Assembly (NCBI GenBank): GCA_963824545.1
Contig: CAWGPP010000006.1
Location: forward strand, 434,001 to 498,000
DNA from: Bog-532 sp963824545
GTDB lineage: Bacteria; Actinomycetota; Actinomycetes; Streptosporangiales; Streptosporangiaceae
Length of the DNA: 64,000 nucleotides
Direction of reading: 5' to 3'
Position numbers and translations under genes: made by a program. Positions 52,254-61,254 of this stretch are shown in pieces. Every line of letters begins with the position of its first letter. The first letter of the stretch is position 1. The notes under the pieces are model-generated. The model was not told where the DNA came from and made no database searches. It saw only the letters and a list, made by a program, of their open reading frames with translations.

Positions 52254-53546
52254 TCAGGGACGGGCGGCGGCCGGTGCGGCCCGGGGCTGCTGGTCAGCGA
52301 CGGGGGCCTGGGGAACACGGGCCAGCCACAGGACGAGGGCCAGGCCTGTGATCATCGGCACCCACCAGCTCCACGGGTCCCGCCACGGAGCCTGCGCCGC
52401 GATCGTGAGGCCGATGACGGCGGCGGACGTCGCGGCGAGACGTGGCCAGTTCCGTGCCGCCGGGATCAGGGCCACCGCGAACACGGGCCACAGGTAGTAG
52501 GCCACCATGACCGGCTCGAACACCGAGCGCAGGGCCAGCGCCACCGCGATCCACCACAGCAGCCCGGCGAGCGTTTCCGGGCTCCAGCCGGCCGTCCGCA
52601 CCGCCTCCCGCCCGCGCCGCACGCGCCGGACGCGCCGCCCGGCGGCGACCGCGCATCCGCACGCCGCCAGGATGGCCAGCGCCCGGGCCGGCCCGGCCGC
52701 CACCATGCCGCCGCCCAGGTGCCCGCCCAGGTGCCCGCCCAGGTGCCCATCCAGGTGCGCGGCCAGCGAGGTCCACGGCGTGGGGTGATTGATCGCCGGT
52801 GAGTTGGGCTGGCTGGTGACCGCGGTGACGGTGGCCCGCCCGTTCGCCGCGGCCGCGATCCCCAGCAGCACCGCCCCCGGGGCCGCTGCCCGGGCCAGGA
52901 AACCGGGCCGCCGCCTCGGCTGGATCACCGCGAGCAGCACCGGCAGCGCGAGCAGGACCAGCGGCTGCACCGCCACCGCCGCGCCGGTGAGCCAGCCGGA
53001 CCGGCTGGCTCGCTGCCGCGCCAGGGCCAGGACGCCGTACAGGAACAGCCCTACGGCCACGGCGTCCTCGGGATGGCCGAAACGCGCCGTGACCCCCCAC
53101 AGGGCCACGGCGCCCGCAACGGCGAGCACCGCCCGCTTCGGCCAGGCCGTGCCCAGGTGCGTGGCGATCGCGTCCGCGGCGAACAGGGCCAAGGAGGCGA
53201 CCGCGATCTCGTAGGGCCCGGCCAGCAGCCAGGCGCTGGGATCCGGGTTCTGCGGGCCCGGCAGCTGCAGCGAAAGGCCGGCCGCGTTGATGACGGCCAC
53301 GGCCGGGACCAGGATCACCGCCGCGCCCGGGAAGCTGACCAGCTCGGTGGGCGGGGTGTACAGGCCGCCCAGGTCACCGTGCAGTAGCCGCTGCGCCGCG
53401 ATCAGCGTCCGCCACAGATCATCGGGCAGCGCCCAGTCCGCCCGGCCGAACACGGCCACACCCCAGGTCGAGGTCACGATCCCGACCACGATGAGGCCGG
53501 CCATGGCCGTCAGCGGCAGCCATCTGCTGACGAGCCGCGCGGTCAT
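52254..53546 (-). CDS. Polytopic membrane protein, GT87/ArnT-like
   Basis: The 430-residue protein has ten or more helices. The arrangement WALPDDLWRTLIAAQRLLHGDLGGLYTPPTELVSFPGAAVILVP after the first helix resembles DUF2029/GT87-type polyprenol-phosphate mannosyltransferases, with an Asp-Asp in an early outside loop. There is a His/Gly-rich loop encoded by a 12-bp tandem repeat (52714-52760). The glycosyltransferase assignment is tentative. It starts close to the remnant at 53571. Confidence 0.65.
   Translation of the reverse strand: MTARLVSRWLPLTAMAGLIVVGIVTSTWGVAVFGRADWALPDDLWRTLIAAQRLLHGDLGGLYTPPTELVSFPGAAVILVPAVAVINAAGLSLQLPGPQNPDPSAWLLAGPYEIAVASLALFAADAIATHLGTAWPKRAVLAVAGAVALWGVTARFGHPEDAVAVGLFLYGVLALARQRASRSGWLTGAAVAVQPLVLLALPVLLAVIQPRRRPGFLARAAAPGAVLLGIAAAANGRATVTAVTSQPNSPAINHPTPWTSLAAHLDGHLGGHLGGHLGGGMVAAGPARALAILAACGCAVAAGRRVRRVRRGREAVRTAGWSPETLAGLLWWIAVALALRSVFEPVMVAYYLWPVFAVALIPAARNWPRLAATSAAVIGLTIAAQAPWRDPWSWWVPMITGLALVLWLARVPQAPVADQQPRAAPAAARP
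52714..52760 (-). repeat. 12-bp tandem repeat within membrane-protein gene
   Basis: Three full and one partial units of CCCAGGTGCCCG (plus strand) encode HLGG-like repeats (DGHLGGHLGGHLGG) in a loop. The unit length keeps the frame, so copy number can vary without breaking the gene. Confidence 0.8.
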
Positions 53547-53570
53547 GCCGCCATCCTCGCACCAATGTGA

Positions 53571-53726
53571 TCAGGGGCCGCCGCCCATGCTCTCCCGGTT
53601 GACCTCGGCGGTGAGCTCGATCGTCTGGGCGAGGGCGGTGAGCCGCGCGGGCAGCGGGCCGGCGAGCTTGAGCGCCAGGGTGCTGACGCCGGCGTCGCGG
53701 TACCGGCGGATGCGTTCCCTGATCAT
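53571..53726 (-). pseudogene. C-terminal remnant of an F420-dependent (LLM class) oxidoreductase
   Basis: The 51 codons read MIRERIRRYRDAGVSTLALK, then LAGPLPARLTALAQTIELTAEVNRE. This is the usual ending of luciferase-like flavin/F420 oxidoreductases, where (V)RERL--Y-DAGV-TL precedes the last helix. The rest of the barrel, about 280 residues, is missing and no start with a ribosome site exists. The remaining 70 bp up to the next gene show nothing. Confidence 0.55.
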
Positions 53727-53798
53727 GGCGGGGAGGCCTCGACCGCGAGGCGGAGGGACGGCCCGGTGCGGCCGGCATGCCGCGCACCGGGCTGGGCG

Positions 53799-54302
53799 TC
53801 ATCCCGCGTCCCGTTCGGCCAGTTCCTTGATCCCTGTCACGCAGCGCAGCATGTTCGCCCGGTGCTCGGCCAGGCGGCGGGCGATGATCCGCTCCTCCTT
53901 GCCGGGCATCGCCTCGATGGCCGGGGTCAGGCCGGACGGCCCCGGCCCGAGCGTGGCCCATTGCCGCAGGTGAGTGCCACCCTCGGCGGCCTCGATCTCG
54001 AAGCCCCAGCGGGCCGCCGGACGGCCGGGATCGCCCACCACCCAGCGGAAGGCCCGGGGCTCGTCGCACGTGACCACGGTGCTGACCGTCTCCCAGGTCC
54101 CCACGGCGTCGTGCTGGCTGCGGCCCCGGAACCGGGCCCCGGCGCACGGCCCCGTCGCGCCGTCGATCCATTCCGTCGCGACCAGCTCGGTGGACAGGCG
54201 GGCCGGCAGCGATATGTCACTGATCAGCGGCCACACCGCGCTGGGTGGAGCCGCGATGTCGACCTCCGCCTGAGTCGTCGGGTTCTCGGCGTACCGGACC
54301 AT
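53799..54302 (-). CDS. SRPBCC family protein (polyketide cyclase-like)
   Basis: ATG 54302 is preceded by GGGGAGGACAG. The 167-residue protein MVRYAENPTTQAEVDIAAPP continues SAVWPLISDISLPARLSTELVATEWIDGATGPCAGARFRGRSQHDAVGTWETVSTVVTCDEPRAFRWVVGD, a clear START-like fold with the typical first strand A-V-I-A-P and the long C-terminal helix. Such proteins bind hydrophobic ligands or act as cyclases/dehydratases. There are no polyketide genes nearby, so the role is unknown. Confidence 0.82.
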   Translation of the reverse strand: MVRYAENPTTQAEVDIAAPPSAVWPLISDISLPARLSTELVATEWIDGATGPCAGARFRGRSQHDAVGTWETVSTVVTCDEPRAFRWVVGDPGRPAARWGFEIEAAEGGTHLRQWATLGPGPSGLTPAIEAMPGKEERIIARRLAEHRANMLRCVTGIKELAERDAG

Positions 54303-54332
54303 CTCTGTCCTCCCCAGCAAAGAGTAACCGGC

Positions 54333-55123
54333 TCAGATCAGCTCAAGCTGACGGGCCCGGCGGACCGCCTCGCCGCGGCGGGTGGTCGCTAGCTTGCGGT
54401 AAATGTGCGCGACGTGCGTCTTGACGGTGTTTACGGAGATGTGCATCTCGCTGGCGACCTCGGCGGAGCTGGTTCGGCCAGCCGCAGCGCGCGGGCAAGG
54501 GAGCCGCGGCCTCGCGCGCGATCACCGTGGTGGTAGCCGAGCTGAGCGTCCACCAGCCACGCCTGCACCCGAACGCGTTCGGGTGCCCCGCTGCCGGCGG
54601 CGAGCACCGGTGTGAACGCACGCGTCGCGTTCTGGGCGTGTCCGGCAGCCGCCCACGCGTGGGCGAGGGCAACCGCCGCCTCCGGCGAGTGATCGCGGCC
54701 GGCGCGCCCGGCGGCCGCGAGTGCGGCCGGGATGTCGCCCGCGGCCGCATAAGCCCGGGACTCGGCCAGGCTTAGCCTCTGGTCGAGCCAAGCCGGAACG
54801 AGCCACCCGGATCGTGCTGTGGCGATGATCTGCGTGGCGGCTGCGGCGCGTGGCCCGGCCAGGGCGCCGTACGCCGCGGCCAGCCCGGCCACCGCCCCGA
54901 TCAGCTTGTCCGGGTTTACGCTGAGGGCGGCGTCGGCGTGCTTGAGCCGGTTGTGCGCCTCGCGCAGTTCGTTATGTTCTAGGTGTACCCAGGCCAGTGC
55001 GACAAGTGCCGCGGGGTGCGGGACGGGCGGCCGCGGCTGGCCGGCCGTGCGGGCCGCGGTCGGCTGGGCGGCCGCCCACACCGAGCTCGTGCGTGCTGGC
55101 CACTGCCTCGCTGCCACAGTCAC
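54333..55123 (-). pseudogene. MalT-like LuxR regulator remnant
   Basis: The 3' end encodes the LuxR HTH: SSAEVASEMHISVNTVKTHV, AHIYRKLATTRRGEAVRRARQLELI, and a stop at 54333. Further upstream, in another frame, is a helical repeat region (ALVALAWVHLEHNELREAHNRLKHADAAL, RLSLAESRAYAAAGDIPAALAAAGRAG) as found in the TPR part of large ATP-binding LuxR proteins. The frames change at about 54480-54520. The P-loop NTPase and half of the TPR region are absent. It lies head to head with an intact family member, from which it may derive functionally. Confidence 0.75.
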
Positions 55124-55284
55124 TGCTCGCCGATCTCCGCGCCGGACACCCTGGCCACAGCCAGCAGCTCTTTTTCGTCCGGAGCAGCCAGTCCGCCCGT
55201 GATGAGCCTATTTGCCGTGCTTGACCTGATGCATGGCTTCGGAGAGCATGAAGCGGCAGACCATTCCGGGGGCACCATCGGAGC

Positions 55285-57561
55285 ATGAGCGGAAGCGACG
55301 TGCGTGAACGAGCGGACCGGTCGGACAAGGCGGGGGGGCCGGTGTCCGACCTTTTCGCGGCGAAGCTTCTGCGGCCGCTGGTGCGACCAGGGACCGTCCG
55401 CCGTTTGTGGCTGATCGAACGGCTGGCGGGGAGCGGCCCGCGCCCGATCGTTTCGGTGGTCGCGCCCGCCGGCTACGGGAAGACGACCCTGCTGTCGCAG
55501 TGGGCCGAGCGCAATGGCCAGGCGTTTGCGTGGGTGTCGGTCGATGAAGGGGACAACGATCCGAAGGTTTTGCTCACCTATATCGCGGAAGCGCTCGATG
55601 CGATCGAGCCGATCGACGGACGGGTGTTTGATGCGCTTGCTTCCCCGGTGAGCTCGGTGCCCGGCTCCGTCGTCCCCAGGCTCGGGTCTGCGTTTTCGTC
55701 GATGACCTCTCCCGTGGTGCTCCTCCTGGACGATGTGCACACGCTGCAGAACCGGGAATGCCGTGCCGCGGTGTCGGTGCTGGCCGATCATGTGCCGGCC
55801 GGCTCGCGGCTGGCGCTGGCCGGCCGGGCCGAGCCGCCGCTGCGGATCGCGCGGCTGCGCGCCGAGGGCCGGGTTCTGGAGATCGGTCCCGGTGACCTGT
55901 CGCTCACCCCCGAGGAGGCGTCGTCGCTGCTGCGCAATGCTGACGTGGCGCTCAGCGAGGATGAGGTGGCCGAGCTGCATCGGCGGACCGAGGGCTGGCC
56001 GGCGGGGCTGTACCTGGCGGCTCTTTACCTGAGGGAGGGCGGCCCCCTGGCGGGCGCGGTGGTCTCTTTCGGGGGCGGTGACCGGCTGGTGAGCGAGTAC
56101 GTGGAGTCGGAGTTCCTGGCGCGGATCTCCCGTCGGCAGCGGGTGTTTCTCGCCCGGACTGCGGTGCTGGAGCGTTTGTCCGGGCCGCTGTGCGAGGCGG
56201 TGCTCGACCTGCCCGGGTCAGCCGCGACCCTGGCGGGTCTCGTGCGGTCGAACCTGCTGCTGGTGCCGCTGGACCGGCGGGGGGAGTGGTACCGCTACCA
56301 CCACCTATTCCGCGACATGCTCCGGGCGGAACTGCACCGCCTGGAGCCCGGCCTGATCCCGGTCCTGCAGCGCCGCGCCGCCGGCTGGTGCGCGCGGAAC
56401 GACCTGCCCGAGGAGGCGCTGGAGTACTTGATGGCGGCTGGGGACATCGACACGGCCGCTGGCCTGGTGGAGAAACTCGTGGTGCCAACCCACCGGCAAG
56501 GCCGGGTCCCCACCGTCAAGCGGTGGCTTCGGTGGCTGGAGGATCGGGGCGGGTTCGAGGGACACCCGATGGTCGCGGTACTGGCTGCGCTCTTCTGCGC
56601 GTTGACGGGGCGGCCGGTCGAGGCCGAGCGATGGGCCAACGTGGTCGATCGCTGGCAGTACGGGGATCCGGGGCGGCCCGGTGATCCTTCCACCGAGGCG
56701 TGGGCCGCCGTGCTGCGGACCTTCCTGTGCCGGCGCGGGATTGAGCGGATGCGCGCTGACGCAGACGAGGCGGTGCGCAGGTTCGCGGCGCAGAGCTTCG
56801 TGACGCCGGCACCCACGTTCCTGCAAGGGATCGCTCGGGTCCTGTGCGGTGACCTCGATGGCGGCGACGCGTCCCTTGAGGATGGAGTCAGTGTCGGGGA
56901 AGAAGTCGGCGCGCACGAGGATGTCGCGATCGCGCTGTGCGAACGATCGCTGGTGGCGATAGCACGCAGCGAATGGGGCCGGGCCGAGGCGCTTGCGGAA
57001 CGAGCAGGCACCGTATTGCGCCGGGCCAGAATCGAGGAAAGCTACGCAACACCTCTTCTCAGCGCGGTGCAGGCCCGCACAGCCATGCACCGGGGAGATG
57101 TCCTGGCAGCCCGCCAGGAACTCGTCAGCGCTCAGCGGCTGCGGCACTTGCTGACCTATGCCCTGCCCTACTTCGCCGTTCAGGCCCGGATCGAGCTGAT
57201 TCGCGTCCACTTCGCGCTGGCCGACCTGGCCGGTGCCAGGACGCTCATGCGGGAGGTCGATGAACTGCTCAGGCGCCGGCCGAACCTCGGAAATTTGGCC
57301 GGCGAGGCCCAGGCGCTTCGCGCCCGGCTCGCGAAGGAGCGCGATTCAAGCAACCCCGGAGCGTCAGCACTGACCGGTGCCGAGCTCCGCCTCCTGCCGA
57401 TGCTCTCCACCCACCTGTCGTTCCCCGAGATCGCCGAGGAATTGTTCCTCTCCCGCAACACCGTCAAGTCGGAGGCGATCTCGATCTACCGGAAGCTAGG
57501 AGCCTCCTCACGCAGCCAGGCGGTCGCCCGGTCCCGTGAGCTGGGGCTCCTGGACAGGTGA
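55285..57561 (+). CDS. MalT-like LuxR family regulator with P-loop NTPase
   Basis: The 758-residue protein has FAAKLLRPLVRPGTVRR, then Walker A VAPAGYGKTTLL (about 59-70) and Walker B VVLLLDDVHTL (Asp149-Asp150). A MalT-like arm (HRRTEGWPAGLYLAAL, RYHHLFRDMLRAEL) and TPR-type helices (about 360-690) follow. The C-terminal HTH is LTGAELRLLPMLSTHLSFPEIAEELFLSRNTVKSEAISIYRKLG. ATG 55285 overlaps the stop of a 29-codon upstream open frame (ATGA). Such STAND regulators need an inducer and ATP to activate transcription; targets are unknown. Confidence 0.9.
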   Translation: MSGSDVRERADRSDKAGGPVSDLFAAKLLRPLVRPGTVRRLWLIERLAGSGPRPIVSVVAPAGYGKTTLLSQWAERNGQAFAWVSVDEGDNDPKVLLTYIAEALDAIEPIDGRVFDALASPVSSVPGSVVPRLGSAFSSMTSPVVLLLDDVHTLQNRECRAAVSVLADHVPAGSRLALAGRAEPPLRIARLRAEGRVLEIGPGDLSLTPEEASSLLRNADVALSEDEVAELHRRTEGWPAGLYLAALYLREGGPLAGAVVSFGGGDRLVSEYVESEFLARISRRQRVFLARTAVLERLSGPLCEAVLDLPGSAATLAGLVRSNLLLVPLDRRGEWYRYHHLFRDMLRAELHRLEPGLIPVLQRRAAGWCARNDLPEEALEYLMAAGDIDTAAGLVEKLVVPTHRQGRVPTVKRWLRWLEDRGGFEGHPMVAVLAALFCALTGRPVEAERWANVVDRWQYGDPGRPGDPSTEAWAAVLRTFLCRRGIERMRADADEAVRRFAAQSFVTPAPTFLQGIARVLCGDLDGGDASLEDGVSVGEEVGAHEDVAIALCERSLVAIARSEWGRAEALAERAGTVLRRARIEESYATPLLSAVQARTAMHRGDVLAARQELVSAQRLRHLLTYALPYFAVQARIELIRVHFALADLAGARTLMREVDELLRRRPNLGNLAGEAQALRARLAKERDSSNPGASALTGAELRLLPMLSTHLSFPEIAEELFLSRNTVKSEAISIYRKLGASSRSQAVARSRELGLLDR

Positions 57562-57646
57562 CGATCCAGTCTTTCACCCCATCTGGAGGATGAAGCGCAC
57601 CCTGGGCATGAGGTGGAATGGTGGCTCCGGCGGCGGGCGGAGGCGT

Positions 57647-58006
57647 ATGGGCCAGAGGGGGAGATTCCAGGAGACGTTGCGCAGGCTGGCGATGATCGAT
57701 GAAGGCTTCATCGAAGACGAGGCCCGGCTCGGGCTGGGCCTGGCCGGGACATCGGCCCTTGATCCCAAGACCGCGGCGTTGCTTCAGGTAGCGGCGTCGG
57801 TGGCCGCCGGGTCATCGGCGGTCTGCCTGGAATGGACCGCTGGCCGGGCGCTGGCGGCGGGCGCGACGGAGGACGAGATCGCTGACGTGCTGCTGGCGAT
57901 CGTCCCGGTGGCCGGGCTCGGCCGGGTCGTCTGCGCCGCTCCCGATGTGGCGACCACGCTCGGGTATGACATCGCAGCCGCGTTGGAGGAACCGGACAGT
58001 CGCTGA
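57647..58006 (+). CDS. Carboxymuconolactone decarboxylase-like protein
   Basis: ATG 57647 has GGAGGCGT directly upstream; longer frames begin inside the LuxR gene. The 119-residue protein MGQRGRFQETLRRLAMIDEG continues with the CMD/AhpD-like helix (ALDPKTAALLQVAASVAAGSSAVCLEWTAGRALAAGATEDEIADVLLAIVPVAGLGRV). The AhpD Cys-x-x-Cys is replaced by a single Cys (AVCLEW), so peroxidase activity is unlikely. It starts 85 bp after the LuxR gene on the same strand and may be co-transcribed with it. Confidence 0.8.
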   Translation: MGQRGRFQETLRRLAMIDEGFIEDEARLGLGLAGTSALDPKTAALLQVAASVAAGSSAVCLEWTAGRALAAGATEDEIADVLLAIVPVAGLGRVVCAAPDVATTLGYDIAAALEEPDSR

Positions 58007-58080
58007 CGGGCACGTGGGCGGAATTAAGGGTCGTGCAGGGATACTGCGGGGAACTCTCCCCAGCCCCGAAGCCACCACGG

Positions 58081-59418
58081 TCAGGCGGGGCGGAGGAAGG
58101 CGGTCATCGCGGCGATCATCATCGCGGCGTCCGCCGTCCCGGACAGTTCCCGCGCCGAATGCATGGCCAGCGTCGGGTTGCCGACGTCGAGCGTCGGCAT
58201 GGCCAGGCCCGCGGCCACGATGGGCCCGATCGTCGACCCACTGCGTACCCCGCTGCGGTTGACGAAGTACTGGACCGGCACGCCGGCCTGCTCGGCCGCG
58301 AGCAGGAACGCCGCGTGGGTCGGCGCCGTCGTGCTGTAGAAGACGTTGGCGCTGATCTTCACCACCGGGCCGCCGCCGAGCGCGATCCAGTGCCCGGGCT
58401 CGTGCCGGTCGGCGTAGTTCGGATGCGTGGCGTGGGCCATGTCCGCCGAGACGTGCAGTGAGTCCGCGACCGCCCGCAGGAAGTCGTCGCGGCCGCCGCC
58501 GCGGGCGAGCACGCTGCGTTCCAGCTGCCGGCCGAGCCAGGCGCCGCGGGCGCCGGTGGCCGACTGGCTGCCGATCTCCTCGTTGTCGAACAGCACGACC
58601 GCGCTGATGTGCGGGGCGGCGGGCTCCGCGGCGACCGCGCACAGCGCGGTCACGGACGCGTGCGAGCAGGCGAGGTCGTCCTGCCGGGCCGCGCTCACGA
58701 ACTCTTCGCTGGCCCCGGCCAGGGTGCCGCCGGTGAGGTCGTAGATCATCACGTCATGGCTCAGCACGTCGGCGGGCGGCACCCCCAGCTCGGCGGCCAG
58801 GAAGCGGGTGAAGCCGCCCGGATCCGGGTCGCCGGTCGACCAGATGGGCACCACGTGCTGCTGGGCGTCGAGCCTCAGGCCGTCCGCGCGCAGAGCGGCG
58901 TCCAGGTGGATCGCGAGCTGCGGGACGCGCAGGACGGGCCGGTGCACCCGCACCAGCCGCACCTGGAGACCGTCCGGCGTACGTATCACCACCCGGCCGG
59001 CCAGCCCCAGGTCGCGGTCCAGCCACGAATTGAGCAGCGGGCCGCCGTAGACCTCGACGCCGAGCTGCCGCAGACCGGCCCGGCCGGTATCCGGGCGGGG
59101 CTTGACCCGCAGCGTCGGGCTGTCGGTATGCGCGCCGAGCAGCCGGAAGCGGGCGTCCGCCGGCACGCCCTCCGGGACGGCCCAGGCGAACAGGGAACCG
59201 CCGTCGGCCACCACGTAGCGGCCCGGACCGGATGGCCAGGGCTGCGCCTGGGCCACTTCGCGGAAGCCGGCCGCGGTCAGCCGGCGCAGGGCCTCGGCGG
59301 CGGCGTGATACGGCGACGGCGATGCGTCGATGAAGCTGATGAGGTCGAGCGCGGTGTCCCGGGGACTGTTGACATCCCCCCCGCCGTGAACGACGGGGAT
59401 TCCTCCAGCGCGGTTCAC
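58081..59418 (-). CDS. M18 family aminopeptidase, 5' end supplied by IS element
   Basis: Residues 17-445 follow M18 (aspartyl aminopeptidase-like) proteins: DLISFIDASPSPYHAAAEALRRL, LGAHTDSPTLRVKP (zinc His and Asp), LLNSWLDRDLGLAGRV, VLFDNEEIGSQSATGA (Glu-Glu), HATHPNYADRHEP, and NPTLAMHSARE. The first 16 residues (MNRAGGIPVVHGGGDV) are encoded by the end of the IS605-type element; host sequence starts at about NSPRDTAL. So the original start has been replaced and the hybrid gene borrows an ATG from the IS. The enzyme removes acidic N-terminal residues from peptides; expression now depends on the IS end. Confidence 0.88.
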   Translation of the reverse strand: MNRAGGIPVVHGGGDVNSPRDTALDLISFIDASPSPYHAAAEALRRLTAAGFREVAQAQPWPSGPGRYVVADGGSLFAWAVPEGVPADARFRLLGAHTDSPTLRVKPRPDTGRAGLRQLGVEVYGGPLLNSWLDRDLGLAGRVVIRTPDGLQVRLVRVHRPVLRVPQLAIHLDAALRADGLRLDAQQHVVPIWSTGDPDPGGFTRFLAAELGVPPADVLSHDVMIYDLTGGTLAGASEEFVSAARQDDLACSHASVTALCAVAAEPAAPHISAVVLFDNEEIGSQSATGARGAWLGRQLERSVLARGGGRDDFLRAVADSLHVSADMAHATHPNYADRHEPGHWIALGGGPVVKISANVFYSTTAPTHAAFLLAAEQAGVPVQYFVNRSGVRSGSTIGPIVAAGLAMPTLDVGNPTLAMHSARELSGTADAAMMIAAMTAFLRPA

Positions 59419-59600
59419 GCCGCGCTCCGGTGGGTTCCTGTTTCAGCGCCGGCTGCCACGAGGCGTGGTTTTACGCCGGCTCCGCAGGCGTTTGACTTGT
59501 CCGCCCGCCCGGCGGCCAAGATGTTCTTTGCGGCGTTCACGTCCCGGTCGCGGGCGGTCCCGCACGCCGCGCACGTCCACGCGCGGACATGCAGCGGCTT
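59371..59600 (-). ncRNA. Probable omega (reRNA) guide RNA of TnpB
   Basis: TnpB systems use an RNA made from the 3' part of tnpB and the right end, its last bases lying in flanking DNA. Here the right-end hairpin (59379-59398) is followed on the minus strand by the first aminopeptidase codons, so the guide would match AGTCCCCGGGACACCGCG. The limits are inferred from the family, not visible as such. Confidence 0.4.
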
Positions 59601-60599
59601 GGGGCCGTCCGTCGCGCCGCAGGCCGAGCACACCTGGCTGGTGGGCTCGAACCGGCCGATCCTGGCGAACGTGCGCCCGTACTGCGCTGCTTTCTGCTCA
59701 ATCAGCCGCAGCAACTGGGACCAGCCCGCGTCGTGCACGGACTTGGCCAGCCGGGTACGGGCCAGCCCGGACACGCACAAGTCCTCGGCACAGACCGCTT
59801 GATTGTCGCGGGCCAGCCGGAGCGCTGTCTTGTGCGCGTGGTCGAGACGAGTCCCCCGCACCGTGCGGTGCATCACGGCGACCCGGTGCCGGGCCCTGGC
59901 CCGGTTCGCAGAGCCTTTCTGCTTGCGGGACAGGACCCGCTGCGCGCGGGCGAGCTTGCGTTCTTTGGCCCGCAAGAACCGCGGGTTGCCGATGACATCC
60001 CCGTCCGAGGTGACGATCAGGCTGGCCAGCCCCAGGTCGATCCCTACCTCGCGGTCGCGGGATGGCAGCGGCGTGGCCGCGCGTTCCACCACGAACGAGG
60101 CGTAGTACCGGCCGTCTGCCTCCTTGATCACCGTGACCGACGACGGGACGGACGGCAGGTCCCGGGACCATTCCGCCTTGATGTCCCCGGCCTTGGCGAC
60201 GTACAGCCGCTCCCCGCGGAGCGAGAACCCGTTGCGGGTCAGGCGGATGGATTGGCGCTGGTGCTTGCGCCGGAACACCGGATGCCCCACCTTGCGGCCC
60301 TTCCGCCTGCCGGACAGGGAGCCGAACCAGTTCCGGTAGGCGCGGCGGGCGTCGTTGCATGCCTGAACCAGCGCCACCGACGCGACCTCACCCAGCCAGG
60401 CCCGTTCCGGGGTGAGCTTGGCCAGGGTGATCACCCGCCGCTGTACCTCGGTGTCGCTGATCTTCTCCCCGGCCGCGTGGCAGGCATCCCGCAGCCGCAG
60501 GCAGTCGTTGTCCACCACCCGCGCGCACCCGAACGCCCGCGCCAAGGCTTGCCGCTGCCCCGGCGACGGGTGGAGACGGTACCGGTACCTCACCTGCAT
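59415..60599 (-). CDS. tnpB: RNA-guided endonuclease TnpB
   Basis: The 394-residue protein is full length. The N-terminal MQVRYRYRLHPSPGQRQALARAFGCARVV helix-turn-helix part is present. The RuvC-like triad is complete: Asp188 in VGIDLGLASL, Glu272 in CAEDLCVSGL and Asp353 in RDRDVNAAKNI. The zinc ribbon has Cys324/327/343/346 (CSACGATDGP, CAACGT). With the omega RNA it cuts DNA next to a transposon-adjacent motif and helps the element persist. It is divergent from tnpA, with 24 bp between the two starts. Confidence 0.95.
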   Translation of the reverse strand: MQVRYRYRLHPSPGQRQALARAFGCARVVDNDCLRLRDACHAAGEKISDTEVQRRVITLAKLTPERAWLGEVASVALVQACNDARRAYRNWFGSLSGRRKGRKVGHPVFRRKHQRQSIRLTRNGFSLRGERLYVAKAGDIKAEWSRDLPSVPSSVTVIKEADGRYYASFVVERAATPLPSRDREVGIDLGLASLIVTSDGDVIGNPRFLRAKERKLARAQRVLSRKQKGSANRARARHRVAVMHRTVRGTRLDHAHKTALRLARDNQAVCAEDLCVSGLARTRLAKSVHDAGWSQLLRLIEQKAAQYGRTFARIGRFEPTSQVCSACGATDGPKPLHVRAWTCAACGTARDRDVNAAKNILAAGRADKSNACGAGVKPRLVAAGAETGTHRSAA

Positions 60600-60623
60600 G
60601 ACACCAGATCATACCATTGGCCT

Positions 60624-61067
60624 ATGACACCTGACGGTGATTACCGCCGTGGCAGGCACGTGGTTTCCGCGCTCCACGTTCATTTGGTCTTCGTGACGAA
60701 ATACCGGTGCGGTGTCCTCGATGCGGACATGCTCCGGTCGTGCGAGGACGCGATGCGGAAGGTGTGCGGCGACTTCGGCGCGGAGCTGCGGGAGTTCAAC
60801 GGCGAAGAAGACCACGTGCACTTGCTGGTCGGGTACCCGCCAAAGGTCGCCGTCTCGGCCCTGGTGAACAGCCTCAAGGGGGTGTCGGCGCGCCGGATGC
60901 GGTCGGAGTTCACCGGCCGGGTGAACCGGCACATCATGCACGGGCATTTCTGGTCGCCGTCCTACCTCGCCGCGTCCTGCGGCGGGGCGCCGCTGAGCAT
61001 CATCCGGCAGTACATCGAGCAGCAAAGAGCACCGGCTAACGCAACTTCCGGGCTAACCCCGCCCTGA
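60624..61067 (+). CDS. tnpA: IS200/IS605 family transposase TnpA (Y1 HUH)
   Basis: ATG 60624 gives 147 residues. The HUH motif is His64-Val65-His66 (DHVHLLVGY), and the catalytic tyrosine is Tyr130 in SIIRQYIEQQ. ALHVHLVFVTKYR is the typical first strand and GHFWSPSYLAAS the later motif. It acts as a dimer on single-stranded DNA at the hairpin ends. No mutation in known key residues is seen, so the element may be active. Confidence 0.95.
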   Translation: MTPDGDYRRGRHVVSALHVHLVFVTKYRCGVLDADMLRSCEDAMRKVCGDFGAELREFNGEEDHVHLLVGYPPKVAVSALVNSLKGVSARRMRSEFTGRVNRHIMHGHFWSPSYLAASCGGAPLSIIRQYIEQQRAPANATSGLTPP

Positions 61068-61254
61068 AGGACGGGACTCGCGCCCGGCAATTTCGGTCAT
61101 CGCTCTGACCGGAACTTTCCCACCCTGAGGGCAGCGACGGGCCACGCTCGGTAGCGTGACGACGAGGGCTGCGGATGACCTGGCTAGATTACGGTGGGTC
61201 GCGTGACAGCTCGCTATGTGCCGGCTGATGGGGTAGCTGTGCTGCGTCTGGTGT

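Larger units (their letters stand above)
59371..61100. mobile_element. IS605-type element (IS200/IS605 family) with divergent tnpA and tnpB
   Basis: It contains a plus-strand HUH transposase and a minus-strand TnpB. The right-end hairpin is at 59379-59398 (CCCCGCCG-TGAA-CGACGGGG, one wobble). The left-end hairpin, with one mismatch, is at 61058-61075 (CCCGCCC-TGAA-GGACGGG). Family members have no terminal inverted repeats and make no target duplication, as here. The exact borders are approximate; the right end joins the aminopeptidase coding sequence. Confidence 0.85.

Noticed and set aside
55199..55288. 29-codon open frame overlapping the LuxR ATG as a true gene
   Set aside because: There is no recognisable protein and only a weak ribosome site; it is mentioned as possible coupling but not listed as a gene.
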